Assembly (NCBI GenBank): GCA_942493375.1
Contig: OW818698.1
Coordinates: 6,448,001 to 6,512,000, forward strand
From: G942493375 sp942493375
GTDB lineage: Bacteria > Armatimonadota > UBA5829
Direction: 5' to 3'
Length of the DNA stretch: 64,000 nucleotides
A program made the translations under genes and the position numbers. Below are positions 18,401 to 27,100 of this stretch, piece by piece. The notes below the pieces were generated by a model. That model was not told the origin of the DNA. It did no database searches and was given only the letters and a program-made list of their open reading frames with translations. Numbering within the stretch: the stretch's first letter is position 1; each line of letters starts with the position of its first letter.

Positions 18401-18605
18401 CAATCCAAAGCTTACCGAAGCAGAGCGAAAACGGATTGCGGATGCTGTAGACATCAATAATTCGGATTTTGATGTTTGTGAGTTCAAGGGCAAGACAATG
18501 ATCAGCTACAGCTGGGGTTCACAAAAAGGTGAAGAGTTTCTTGCACAGGCTGAGTACGATGGCACTATGAAAGAGTTCTTTGAGGGATTCTATCCGCAGC
18601 AGTAG
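15477..18605 (+). CDS. Secreted DUF5703/GH95-like (alpha/alpha)6 protein fused to a GH43-like propeller
   Basis: 1,042 residues. An N-terminal signal peptide (about 1-24) precedes a beta-sandwich with SSGSMPLGNGDIGVNAWVEG, typical of DUF5703-type proteins related to GH95. An (alpha/alpha)6 barrel follows (about 300-690, with WGGGYWFQNTRLAYWPMI and DWIPDQDHGS). A C-terminal beta sheet precedes a separate module (about 745-1042) with repeats such as FSSKDLVKWE, VSDDLKSWS and RSKDLKHWQ, characteristic of GH43/GH32-like five-bladed propellers. Substrate and activity are unknown, and I cannot assign catalytic residues with confidence. The ATG at 15477 overlaps the mscS stop; an ATG at 15483 is the alternative. 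The fusion of two glycosidase-type folds is unusual. Confidence 0.8.
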   Translation: MRMNKIWFLSLVLLLSLIGSACMAGVVNKMDAYNVVWDSPSVNSSGSMPLGNGDIGVNAWVEGDGDLLFYISKTDSWNEEGELLKIGRVRVSLDPNPFLKGKPFKQVLNLAGGEMLITAGDPSEQTDIRMWVDANRGVVWVEIVSKTGIRARVSTEIWRTPDAQSGGLGYNSKTFVKQSADVVLPASKNSISWYHRNSESIWPWITDQQHLADFAKTVKDPIANRTFGAIIQSTGLVSVDDKTIASSEPSKKIVISASVLTEQTETADAYVKKLVSFGQQTSKLDLPSARVRHHKWWDVFWNRSYIKVSGRPDAEVVAKAYHLQRYISACAGRGAYPIKFNGSIFTVDTRDPAESANPDYRRWGGGYWFQNTRLAYWPMIASGDWDMITPLLKMFKDIIPLARFRTKDYFGHDGTFYPETQTFYGMYLPENYGLDRTGQHHSYVANGYIHYYWSGGLELTKLMLERYEFGQESKFVKEYLLPISDGVIEFYDKHYARDKNGKIVFKPSGSLETWHEAVNPAPEIAGLQSVLQGLLELPVELTGDARCKVWKRMLDELPELPTETKGGHRILSPAAELLGPIMNSENPELYAVFPYHLFGVGLPNLDMANYTFDARKFPGNEGWRQDAIQLALLGRADEARRMVYGRFTNKHAGSRFDAFWGPNFDWIPDQDHGSVAVMALQTMLMQNIGQKILLMPAWPKDWDVEFKLCAPGKTTIEGVFKHGKMEKLKVSPTARRKDIVFCGPLAGNPPKITKLGTVECDLVETTPLVFKDRLYRMEWVRMAYKHTNYGDECFRLVDMATGESSAPFAFGNIFASGFVDNDTVYAFGVQEPRREMHAFSSKDLVKWESWTAFKTDNWSLFNSSVCKTEDGKYVMAFEVGEPVEEVGVAFTCRFAVSDDLKSWSVLPKEYIYSMDRYTACPTIRQIGGWYYMVYLEMLHPWEFDSYLVRSKDLKHWQSSPHNPILKYSPEDKIIANPKLTEAERKRIADAVDINNSDFDVCEFKGKTMISYSWGSQKGEEFLAQAEYDGTMKEFFEGFYPQQ

Positions 18606-18631
18606 TTTTTGTAGAATAAATGGAGGACAGA

Positions 18632-19852
18632 ATGAGGACCAGATTTAGAGCATTAACAGTTTTGCTGGTTATTCTTAGCTTTGCTTGTACAGCATTGGTT
18701 GCTGCAGATAATAGTGGTCGTTGGCATATCGGCACCCCTATTACAACCTATTGGGGTGGTCCTCATCTGACTGATGGTTTCATGGGTCAGATGAAAGCCG
18801 GCAGTTTCAACCTTGCTTTTGCGTATGGTGAGCAGGAACTGGAGTTTGCTCAGCGCAGTAATACACGGGTAATGCTGTATTCTCCGGACCTGTTGAATGA
18901 GCAGACGCTGGATGATCCAGTGCAACTTGCCAAACTTGATGCAATGATCGAGCGCGTCAAGACTATCCCGATGATGTATTTCTATTTCGTAACTGATGAG
19001 CCTAATACTGCTCATTTTGAGGCGTTGGCTAAGCTTGTTGCACACCTCAAAGAGCGTGACCCTGCGCATCCTGGATATATCAATCTGCTCCCCACGTATG
19101 CTACTAATGAGCAACTTGGTACAAAAGGTGATGTAACTACTGCCTATCGGGAGTATCTCCGCCAGTTTATAAAGCAGGCGAAGCCAACTCTTTTGAGCTA
19201 TGATCATTATCATTTCTTTGTTAATCCGACTACTGGTGAAAAGAGCGATGGCCCCCAGTATTTCCTTAATCTGGCGTTGATCCGTGAAGCTGCACTGAAA
19301 GCGAATATCCCATTTATGAACATTGTGCAGGGGAGTTCGTGGGAAGCCGGTGTGCGTATTCCGACTGTAGATGAAATCCGTTGGCTTAACTATACCTCTC
19401 TGGCATATGGCGCTCAGGCGATAATGTATTTCGTCTTCTCCAATAGTTTTCAATTTGAATCTATGAAAGAAATGAACCCGCAGTTCATATCGATAGCCTC
19501 CCAACTGCAGCCTCTGCGGTCTTTAGGAGCCTATCACATTGGCAATGTGCCTCTAGGGGGAGTAACGCTGCCGAAGAATGCAGCAGTTACTCTCAGTTTC
19601 TCCGGACAGGGTGACTCACTGATGCCGGCTTCAGGGATGCTGCTGGGATATTTCGGCAAGACAGCCAAGTCCAATCCGACTCATGTGCTGGTAGTGAATC
19701 TTAACTATAAGAACTCAGTAACAACGACTGTTAAGGGGATCAGTAAACTTTCTGAGTTCGATCCGTTGACGGGTAAATGGACGTTTGTTAATAGTGAAAA
19801 GTTAGCAGTGAGTCTCCCACCTGGCGGTGGTAAGTTGATACGACTGCGATAA
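18632..19852 (+). CDS. Secreted TIM-barrel glycosidase-like protein, family member 1
   Basis: 406 residues with a signal peptide (about 1-26, ending LVAAD). The body looks like a TIM barrel with a small C-terminal beta domain ending FDPLTGKW and PPGGGKLIRLR. Conserved with two other proteins in this window are WHIGTPITTYW, YFYFVTDEPN, VAHLKERDPAHPGYINLLPTY, EYLRQFIKQ, LLSYDHYHF and LNYTSLAYGAQ. The DEP motif after a predicted beta strand and the YDHYHF motif are candidate active-site positions by analogy with retaining glycosidases and GH123-type enzymes. No named family is assigned. The upstream ATG at 18620 contains the SD GGAGG (18622-18626), so the ATG at 18632 is chosen. Confidence 0.8.
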   Translation: MRTRFRALTVLLVILSFACTALVAADNSGRWHIGTPITTYWGGPHLTDGFMGQMKAGSFNLAFAYGEQELEFAQRSNTRVMLYSPDLLNEQTLDDPVQLAKLDAMIERVKTIPMMYFYFVTDEPNTAHFEALAKLVAHLKERDPAHPGYINLLPTYATNEQLGTKGDVTTAYREYLRQFIKQAKPTLLSYDHYHFFVNPTTGEKSDGPQYFLNLALIREAALKANIPFMNIVQGSSWEAGVRIPTVDEIRWLNYTSLAYGAQAIMYFVFSNSFQFESMKEMNPQFISIASQLQPLRSLGAYHIGNVPLGGVTLPKNAAVTLSFSGQGDSLMPASGMLLGYFGKTAKSNPTHVLVVNLNYKNSVTTTVKGISKLSEFDPLTGKWTFVNSEKLAVSLPPGGGKLIRLR

Positions 19853-19895
19853 GTAGGTATATGATTTGATCAGGAAATGGATGTCCTGGGAATTG

Positions 19896-19921
19896 GGCTC
19901 GGGTCATTGATCACCCGAGCC
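19896..19921 (+). terminator. Hairpin terminator after TIM-barrel member 1
   Basis: GGCTCGGGT (19896-19904) pairs perfectly with ACCCGAGCC (19913-19921). The tail is not T-rich. The same stem recurs after the next paralogue at 21231-21255. Confidence 0.6.
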
Positions 19922-19954
19922 AACGTATGCTGTCAGTTAAGCAGGAGGTGAATG

Positions 19955-21187
19955 ATGTGGACTAAGATAATAGTATGGTTATTACTTATCATTTTTAGTT
20001 CTAATTGTGCTGCAGTTGCGGTGGTAGGTAATGTGAAGCGGTGGAAAATCGGCACACCTATCACAACATATTGTGCTCCTCCTGATCTGAATGAGTCGTC
20101 TGTGAATAATCTGGTAGAAGGAGGGTTCAACCTTGTCTGGAGTGGTGAGAACACATTGGACCTTGCCCATCGCAACGGCTTACGGGCACAAATATGGCTT
20201 GCGCAAACTCCGGAGACGTTGAATGATGCATCGCAAATGACTGCGGTTGATGCTCAGATTGATCGTGTCAAGATGCATCCAGCGGTTTACTCCTACTACG
20301 TCTATGACGAACCAGGTGCATCGTTGTTTCCGGCGCTGGGCAAGCTGGTAGCCCATATACGCGAACGCGACCCAGCACATTTTGCCTATATAAACCTGTA
20401 TCCGGTATATGCAAGCAATGAGCAACTCGGAACCAAAGGTGATACTGTTACCGCTTATCGGGAATATCTACGTCAATTTATCAAACAAGTGAAGCCGGAT
20501 CTATTAAGTTATGACCATTATCATTTTGCTGCCAATGGTACTGATGGCGCGCAGTATTTCCTCAATCTGGCATTGATTCGCCAAGCTGCGCTTGATGCCA
20601 GGATCCCCTTTATGAATATCGTTCAATCTTGTTCGTATCACCCCAGCATACGCGTACCCAATGCCAACGAAATGCGTTGGCTCAATTATACTTCGTTGGC
20701 TTATGGTGCTCAGGCGCTGTCGTATTACATATACGGTTATCGTCCTGGTCATACAGGGGGATTCCTGAATGAAGATGGTTCTACAACACCCTTATATACG
20801 GCAGCCCGAGAATTGAACCCGCAATTTGTTGCGATAGCATCACAATTGCAGCCTCTTCATTCACTTGGGGCTTATCATACTATTACTGTGCTTTTGGGTG
20901 CGGTTGCATTGCCCAAGAACTCTCCATTCTATCTCGACTTTTCTGGAGCTAGTTCATCATTGCTACCTGCCTCGGGGATGCTTTTGGGGTATTTCGGGAA
21001 GTATAGCAAGCCTACGCATGTGCTTGTTGTGAACTTGAATTACAAGAGTCAAGTAACAACAACAATAGTAGGCCCGGATCGACTTTCTTTGTTTGATGCA
21101 ATCGCATGTAAATGGACGTCCGCTGATGCTTCTCGTGTAGTTATTATGCTGCCACCGGGTGGTGGGAAATTATTACGAGTGCGATAA
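19955..21187 (+). CDS. Secreted TIM-barrel glycosidase-like protein, family member 2
   Basis: 410 residues and clearly a tandem paralogue of the preceding gene. It has a signal peptide (about 1-22), WKIGTPITTYCAPPDL, YSYYVYDEPGAS, VAHIRERDPAHFAYINLYPVYASNEQLGTKG, EYLRQFIKQVKPDLLSYDHYHF and LNYTSLAYGAQALSYY, and it ends MLPPGGGKLLRVR. Two ATGs are adjacent (19952, 19955); AGGAGG at 19943-19948 is three bases from the first and six from the second, so the second is preferred. The duplication includes the terminator. Likely exported and carbohydrate-active, but no activity is demonstrated for this family as far as I know. Confidence 0.8.
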   Translation: MWTKIIVWLLLIIFSSNCAAVAVVGNVKRWKIGTPITTYCAPPDLNESSVNNLVEGGFNLVWSGENTLDLAHRNGLRAQIWLAQTPETLNDASQMTAVDAQIDRVKMHPAVYSYYVYDEPGASLFPALGKLVAHIRERDPAHFAYINLYPVYASNEQLGTKGDTVTAYREYLRQFIKQVKPDLLSYDHYHFAANGTDGAQYFLNLALIRQAALDARIPFMNIVQSCSYHPSIRVPNANEMRWLNYTSLAYGAQALSYYIYGYRPGHTGGFLNEDGSTTPLYTAARELNPQFVAIASQLQPLHSLGAYHTITVLLGAVALPKNSPFYLDFSGASSSLLPASGMLLGYFGKYSKPTHVLVVNLNYKSQVTTTIVGPDRLSLFDAIACKWTSADASRVVIMLPPGGGKLLRVR

Positions 21188-21230
21188 GCAAGTTAATAAT
21201 TTGATGTAGACATGGACGTCTAGGGAACTG

Positions 21231-21255
21231 GGCTCGGGTTTGGATCACCCGAGCC
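21231..21255. terminator. Hairpin terminator after TIM-barrel member 2
   Basis: GGCTCGGGT (21231-21239) pairs with ACCCGAGCC (21247-21255) over a 7-base loop. Stem and flanks (GGGAA-TGGGCTCGGG) match the copy at 19896-19921. It sits between convergent genes and could serve both strands. Confidence 0.6.
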
Positions 21256-21278
21256 AACATTATTTAACAGTATTCGAA

Positions 21279-22130
21279 TCAGTTACTTGGTGGTAGTCTC
21301 CACAGCTCTTCGTCAGTAACTCCTACGGCTTCGAGGTAATTTGCAGATTCGTTGAAGTCGGTGCCATAATTTCGATTGTGGCAGTCGGAACCGAAGGAGA
21401 ACTTGACTCCACGACTCTTCATGTAGATGAGGTAGTCCTGATACTGTTTTTTGATTCGTTCTGGATAAAGTGGATTGAACTGAAACGCGCCTACATTGAT
21501 CTCAATCGCTTTATTGTTTTGAATCGCTGCAGATGCTAGCTCATCGTGCATTGATGTTGGAATTGCCCCGAAATCGTCGAACCAGGGTTCTGATTCATAT
21601 TTTCCATCAGCACTGGCCCAATATCCCTGCCACCACCACGGATGAGCAACAATGTCTACCAACGGATGCTGGGCAAGGAACATATTCTGTCTGTGATAGT
21701 CTCTGATAATCGTTTCCCGTTCGAATGGCACATACATTGGCCAGTGGGTTCCACCGATTACATATTCGATACCATATTCGGCAATATCCGCTTCGGTGAT
21801 ACCTATGCATAGTGGTCCATCGATGGGTCCGCCGGAGCGAATGCCCCAAACTGGATTTTCGGCTTTTCCTGCAGCTACTTCCTCAACCTCCCACTGGGAA
21901 ATTACACTTGCTTCAATGCCAAAATGGAATCTGTGAGATGGATTGCTCAGGAGATATGATCTTCGTGATGCTGCAATATCTGTAAGGTTGTATGAAGTCT
22001 GTATATGGTCAGTGATGCCATAGTCCAATATACCAAATTCCTCGACCTGTGCTGCTAACTGCGAAGTAGGAAGACAGGCATCATCGCAGGAATGCTCAGA
22101 ATGTATGTGCCAATCACATGTGATTTTCAT
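21279..22130 (-). CDS. PHP-domain phosphoesterase (histidinol-phosphatase-like), copy 1
   Basis: 283 residues, cytoplasmic, a single PHP domain. The metal-binding HxH is at residues 8-10 (CDWHIHSEHS), followed by GITDHI, HFGIEASVISQWE, HPWWWQGYW and the C-terminal GSDCHNR. PHP proteins of this size hydrolyse phosphate monoesters such as histidinol phosphate, but no histidine gene is nearby and the carbohydrate context suggests another substrate. It is a tandem paralogue of the gene at 22179-23039, with near-identical motifs. The ATG at 22130 has GGAG about 11 bases upstream. Convergent with the TIM-barrel genes. Confidence 0.85.
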   Translation of the reverse strand: MKITCDWHIHSEHSCDDACLPTSQLAAQVEEFGILDYGITDHIQTSYNLTDIAASRRSYLLSNPSHRFHFGIEASVISQWEVEEVAAGKAENPVWGIRSGGPIDGPLCIGITEADIAEYGIEYVIGGTHWPMYVPFERETIIRDYHRQNMFLAQHPLVDIVAHPWWWQGYWASADGKYESEPWFDDFGAIPTSMHDELASAAIQNNKAIEINVGAFQFNPLYPERIKKQYQDYLIYMKSRGVKFSFGSDCHNRNYGTDFNESANYLEAVGVTDEELWRLPPSN

Positions 22131-22178
22131 TGTACAAATAACTCCAGTTTGATTAATAAATAGTTATGTGTGCAGATA

Positions 22179-23039
22179 TTACTCATCAGTTTTACTCGGT
22201 GGCAATCTCCATAGTTCCTCATCGGTAATGCCAACAGCTTCCAGCATCTCACCGGCTTTTTCGAAGTTGATGTCGTAGTGGCGGTTGTGGCAGTCGGAAC
22301 CTATGGATAGTTTTGCTCCACGTGATTTTAAATAAGCAAGATACTCTGTATACTGCTGTTTGAATTTCTCCGGATAAACAGGGCTCAGGAGCATTGCTTC
22401 CAAATTAATCTCAATTACTTTACCAAGCTGTACTGATGCTGCTGCGAACTCATCGTGCATCGATGTTGGGATTACTCCGAAATCATCAAACCACGGCTCT
22501 GCGTTGAAGCATCCATTATCATCTGCCCAGTGTCCCATCCACCACCAGGGATGAGCTACTATGTTTACAAGTGGATGCTCCATAAGAAACATATTCTGCC
22601 GGTGGTAGTCACGGATGATGTCTTCACGATTGAATGGCACATACATCGGCCAGTGAGTCCCGGCAACAACATATTCAATCGAATACTCAGCGATATCCTC
22701 CTCAGTAAGTCCCAGAGCCAGCTGTCCCCAGGCAGGGCCGCCCTCACGGATCCCGTATATGGGGTTAGTGCAACGACCAGCTTTTATCTCATCTAGTTCC
22801 CATTGAGACTGGCATCCTGCTTCAACTCCAAAATGGAAGTGCACACTATGGTCAGTTGCCAGATATGCTTTCCGGGACGCTGCGATATCCGGGAGGTTGT
22901 AGAATGTGTGGATGTGATCGGTCACTCCAAGGTCAAGTATCCCGCGTTCAACGGATTCTTTTACCAGGTCAGTTATGGGTAAACACGCATCATCACAAGA
23001 GTGTTTGGAATGTATATGCCAGTCAGAAGTGATTTTCAT
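22179..23039 (-). CDS. PHP-domain phosphoesterase (histidinol-phosphatase-like), copy 2
   Basis: 286 residues with the ATG at 23039, which gives MKITSDWHIHSKHSCDDACL, aligned with the start of copy 1. The frame is open to 23102, but that extension has no match in the paralogue. PHP motifs: HxH at 8-10, GVTDHIHTF, FHFGVEAGCQSQWE, VAHPWWWMGHW, SIGSDCHNRHY. It lies immediately upstream of copy 1 (48-base gap), so the two are probably co-transcribed. Its upstream region is divergent with the GH99-like gene. Substrate unknown. Confidence 0.85.
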   Translation of the reverse strand: MKITSDWHIHSKHSCDDACLPITDLVKESVERGILDLGVTDHIHTFYNLPDIAASRKAYLATDHSVHFHFGVEAGCQSQWELDEIKAGRCTNPIYGIREGGPAWGQLALGLTEEDIAEYSIEYVVAGTHWPMYVPFNREDIIRDYHRQNMFLMEHPLVNIVAHPWWWMGHWADDNGCFNAEPWFDDFGVIPTSMHDEFAAASVQLGKVIEINLEAMLLSPVYPEKFKQQYTEYLAYLKSRGAKLSIGSDCHNRHYDINFEKAGEMLEAVGITDEELWRLPPSKTDE

Positions 23040-23161
23040 CAGTAAGGTATCTCCAAATCCATCAATTGATGGAAGTATGGCATGGAACGGCGGAGTAGTC
23101 AAGAATGAGTGATATAATGTGTGTGGATATTCGATGAGGAATAGAGGGAGTGTTTGGCGCT

Positions 23162-24151
23162 ATGGCGATGAGAGCTATTCTGGTTGTATTCATACTCATA
23201 TACTCTACTGCTGTATTTGCATTGGAGAAAAAAGCAGTTTCGAATAAATCAGATAAACTGGTTGGAATTGGATACCAGACCTGGTTTCCTCCGATGTCAT
23301 GGGATAAATCCTGGGGTGAACCGGAGCTTGGGCGTTATGAGTCTTCTGATCCAAATATTATACGCAAACATGCGCAATGGCTATACGATGCTGGAGTGGA
23401 CTTTATCTGGATCGACTGGTCAAACAACATTGCCTGTGGACCGGATAGACCTGATCTATTGGCTATTGAAAAGGCTACTCATGCGGTGTTTAATGAGTAT
23501 GTTGACCTGAAGAAGCGACCGAAGATAAGTATATTCTTAGGGATTGATGGTAAGCCGGAACACGTCACCAATGGTGATCTACAGCGTAAAGCTGATCAAG
23601 TTTACAATACTTATATTGCTGACAAGCGTTTTAGACCGCTCATTCAGGATTATCTGGGTAAGCCACTGTTGGTAGTTTACGTATGGTGTCCTTCACCATA
23701 CCAGGACGGATTGCCAAAATGGGATGATCCCCGCTTTACTGTCCGTTGGATGACTGGTTTTATTGACGACCAGCCTAACCTGACCGAGGGAGACAGGAAG
23801 AGCAAATATGGTTTCTGGTCGTGGTGGGACCGCAGTCCACAGTCCTATTCGATATATAAGGGCAAACCGGAAGCAATTACAGTCAGCGCAGCTTTTCCCG
23901 GACCAAAGGGGTGGGATGATCCGGCGAGGCGTGGACGTCGGAATGGTGCAACATTCCGCGAACAATGGGCCAGAGTGCGCTCTATAAATCCAAAGATCGT
24001 CCTAATCAACTCCTGGAACGAGTGGCAGCCTAACGAGGAGGTCTCACAGGAACTCAGTAATGACATAGAGCCATCGAAACCCCTCGGACGATTCTATCTT
24101 GACCTTATGCAACAGGAGATTGCCAAGTTCAAATCAATAAGGCTGCCGTAA
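23162..24151 (+). CDS. Secreted GH71/GH99-like TIM-barrel protein
   Basis: 329 residues with the ATG at 23162. A signal peptide (about 1-21, ending STAVFA) is followed by VGIGYQTWFPPMSWDKSWGE, a DFIWIDWSNN strand, LVVYVWCPSPYQDG and, near the end, INSWNEWQPNEE. The last motif is the usual WNEW(x)E of glycoside hydrolase family 71/99-like domains, which act on alpha-mannans or alpha-1,3-glucans. Family-level placement is reasonable; the substrate is not. GAGGGAG at 23144-23150 is the SD; an alternative GTG start at 23150 overlaps it. Convergent with the CBM9-like gene, 14 bases apart. Confidence 0.75.
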   Translation: MAMRAILVVFILIYSTAVFALEKKAVSNKSDKLVGIGYQTWFPPMSWDKSWGEPELGRYESSDPNIIRKHAQWLYDAGVDFIWIDWSNNIACGPDRPDLLAIEKATHAVFNEYVDLKKRPKISIFLGIDGKPEHVTNGDLQRKADQVYNTYIADKRFRPLIQDYLGKPLLVVYVWCPSPYQDGLPKWDDPRFTVRWMTGFIDDQPNLTEGDRKSKYGFWSWWDRSPQSYSIYKGKPEAITVSAAFPGPKGWDDPARRGRRNGATFREQWARVRSINPKIVLINSWNEWQPNEEVSQELSNDIEPSKPLGRFYLDLMQQEIAKFKSIRLP

Positions 24152-24165
24152 TATTATTCTTCGGA

Positions 24166-27100
24166 TTATTCGACTATTAACAATCGGAAATCTTTCGCTG
24201 GTATATCAATATGAATGCTGCGTGAGTTTTCAGAGAGTTTGTTTCCGGATACTGGGTCGGTTATGGTTAATCCGGGTGTCTTCAGAATTTTTTGATCCAA
24301 ATTTAGATCAACGCTAGCTGCATCTGGCCCTAAGTTGGAGACTACAAGAAGAGCTTTGCCTTTGTTGCGGTACGTGGTTACAAAGACTTTATCTCCTCCG
24401 GTCCATTTTACTGCTCCCTTGTTGGCCCAGTAGGGTAGGAACTCTTCGATATTGTTGACTCCGAACTTGTCCAGGGCTGTCCAGGTGGACAGTTCCACGC
24501 CTTTGTCCAGGTTTGCAGGCCAGGCTATTGCACCGGTCATAAGAGCCAGAGCAAATACTGTCCTGCTCTTTGCTGGTTCAGAGACATAGGAGAGCATGAG
24601 CGGAATACTTCCCCAGTTTCTACCGTTGAACTCGACTGTGTATCGTTCAGGGGAATAGAATGCGGTGTAGTCTCCGTTATATTTCGGAGTAGGCACTACA
24701 ACCGCGGCATATTCACCCTCAACATATCCCTGCCAGAAATTTGTATGCGGGAGTCCCATAGTGCCTACCGGGTGGCCTATGGTTACGAATGGAGAATTGG
24801 GTTTGGCTGTTCTCATCACCTTGTATATTCGCTTGTGCATTTCGTGAAGAGCGAAGATCGGATAGGTGCCTTCTATTGTTCCGTCGGGTTTTGTGTATCC
24901 ACAGTCATGCTGAATGTTGGAGCATTTCAGTGCATTGCCCCAGTCCATGTATATGGCATCATTGTTATATTTTGTCATGAATTTCTGCAGGCGCTTGATG
25001 AACAGGTCCTGCCAGTCTTTATCTGCTGAACAAACAAGCAGGATCTGCTGACCATTGTCTGTGAGGGTAAGTATTTCCGGGACACCTTCCCACTGGAGTT
25101 TGTAGTAATCTGTTTCCGGCATGCTGGTTACAGCGGTTGCGGGAGTCAGGTATGCAGGAACCAGAAAACCTCGATCATGTAGACTTTTCAAAGAAGCAAT
25201 GTAGGCGCTGTCATCGAACTCTCCAGGGTCTCCGGGATTGGCTTTATCGTTGCCTATAACGGGGAATCCTCCCCATCTGGTCTCTCCTCCCCAGCAGCTG
25301 AAATAGAGCTTGTTGCCGAGGACTGTAACCGGCCTGTATGTTAGCCAGTCTTTGGGGCGGGGGAATGGTTTGGTAGGAGTTGCCTGCATTCCGAATGTCA
25401 GAGTTATGGACTTATTGAGCTTAGTTGGTGTGTCTATAAAATTGACTATCATTACTCTGGAGTTGCCATTTTGAGCTATTTCCAGAGCCTTATCGGGTTT
25501 GGTCTGGTTCCAGTTCATTTTGCCCTCTGCAAACCAGCCAATGCCTGTAGTTTCACTGCCGACCCATAAACCAGGGATGAAGTCCGAACTCCAGGGAGTG
25601 TTGAGTTTACCAATCAGGTCTTTATTGTAAGGGTCTGATGAGCCATATAGATACTTCGAGAAATTACCGGAAATGGGTATCTGCAATGCCAGTCGATCTA
25701 TTCTTGTGTTACGACATTTCGGAGTCAGAGTGACATCAAACCGCATCATACCATCAAAGTCGCATGTGATCTTTGAGGACATACTTACATATTCTGATTC
25801 CTGTTTGCGAATGAACACTATCGTGCTCTTTGTGACAGATATAGCTTTTGAAGACGTAAACTTCCATTTTATCGGTTTGTTATTAGCTACACCGTTTAGG
25901 AGCATTGGCGCAGATAAAAGCTTGCTAGAGCCGGAGAGTATGGTTGCTGGAAATGCTCCTTTACCGAAATCATAGGTCCTGTTCCAGCAGGAGAGTTTAC
26001 TTCCGTTAAGTTTTAGAGGTATCCACGGGGCTGGGACATTGTCATCCAGGCCTATCTGATTGTTCTTCCAGTCAGGATGCTCCAGCCTTGTAAATATAGC
26101 ACTTTTGGAACCTAAAACACTTCCATCAGTAGATGAAATATCAACTGTCGTTGTATATTTACCATCCACTAGTCCGGACATATCGATATCCAGTTTTACA
26201 GTGTTTCCGGCTACGTCTACAACGGGAGTAGACTTCAGAATTATTCCTGAGGCATCTTTGATGTTGGCTGCAGCTTTGAGATTGCCTATTGATTTTGATC
26301 GGAGACCTGTTATGTCTGCAACAACATATACTTTCTGTTCTTTTCGATCTGGTGTCAACTTGAATGTCATGTCCTCAGCAATAACGAATGGAATGTATCT
26401 CTGCTGAAGTATGGTTCCGTCAGCGTTTGAAATGGTGAAAGACAGTTCGTTTTTCTTGCCGACAACTGGTGGAACAGGTGCAACAAGTGGTATTTCAAAA
26501 GTCCTGGCAACATTCGATTCTACCTGCAACTGGCTGGTCCCGGAGCCCAGTCCCTTGCCATCTGCAACCTGCACAGCTTGCCATTTCAGGCTGAGTGTTG
26601 CTGCAGTCGGTGATTTTATGTTTAGCTTCATTGAAGAGCCTGAAGGTTTTGGAATGTCGATTGATTCCATACTGACTGATGGTATGTTGCGAATAAACTT
26701 GAGTATTCCGAAGCTCTTGGGATTGTGGAATGTTCCATCCATCGGAGCTAAAGATGTCCAACCTACTGGATCCTTGAAGTCTCTGCAAAGGTTGAAGCTC
26801 CACTGGTCTCCGTCAACTGGTTTGGGGAGTTCGGTAGAGTAGGGGATGAAGACCTCTACTGTAAGTTTATTGCCGTCAATTGTCGATGCAGTCTGCCAGC
26901 CGGAATCCCAGGCAGGATCATTGACCAGCGCATCATATTTAGCTCCGGCTGAGTTAGTTATGAAGTGACAATAACGGCCCTGTTTAGCTTGAAGAAAAAC
27001 TTCGACAGCATCGTCCCCGGCTACTGAGTCATCATCATTCTTGATACCAGATGTTGTTTTTATACTGTTCTGCACGGATACAAAGCTGACAAACAATCCG

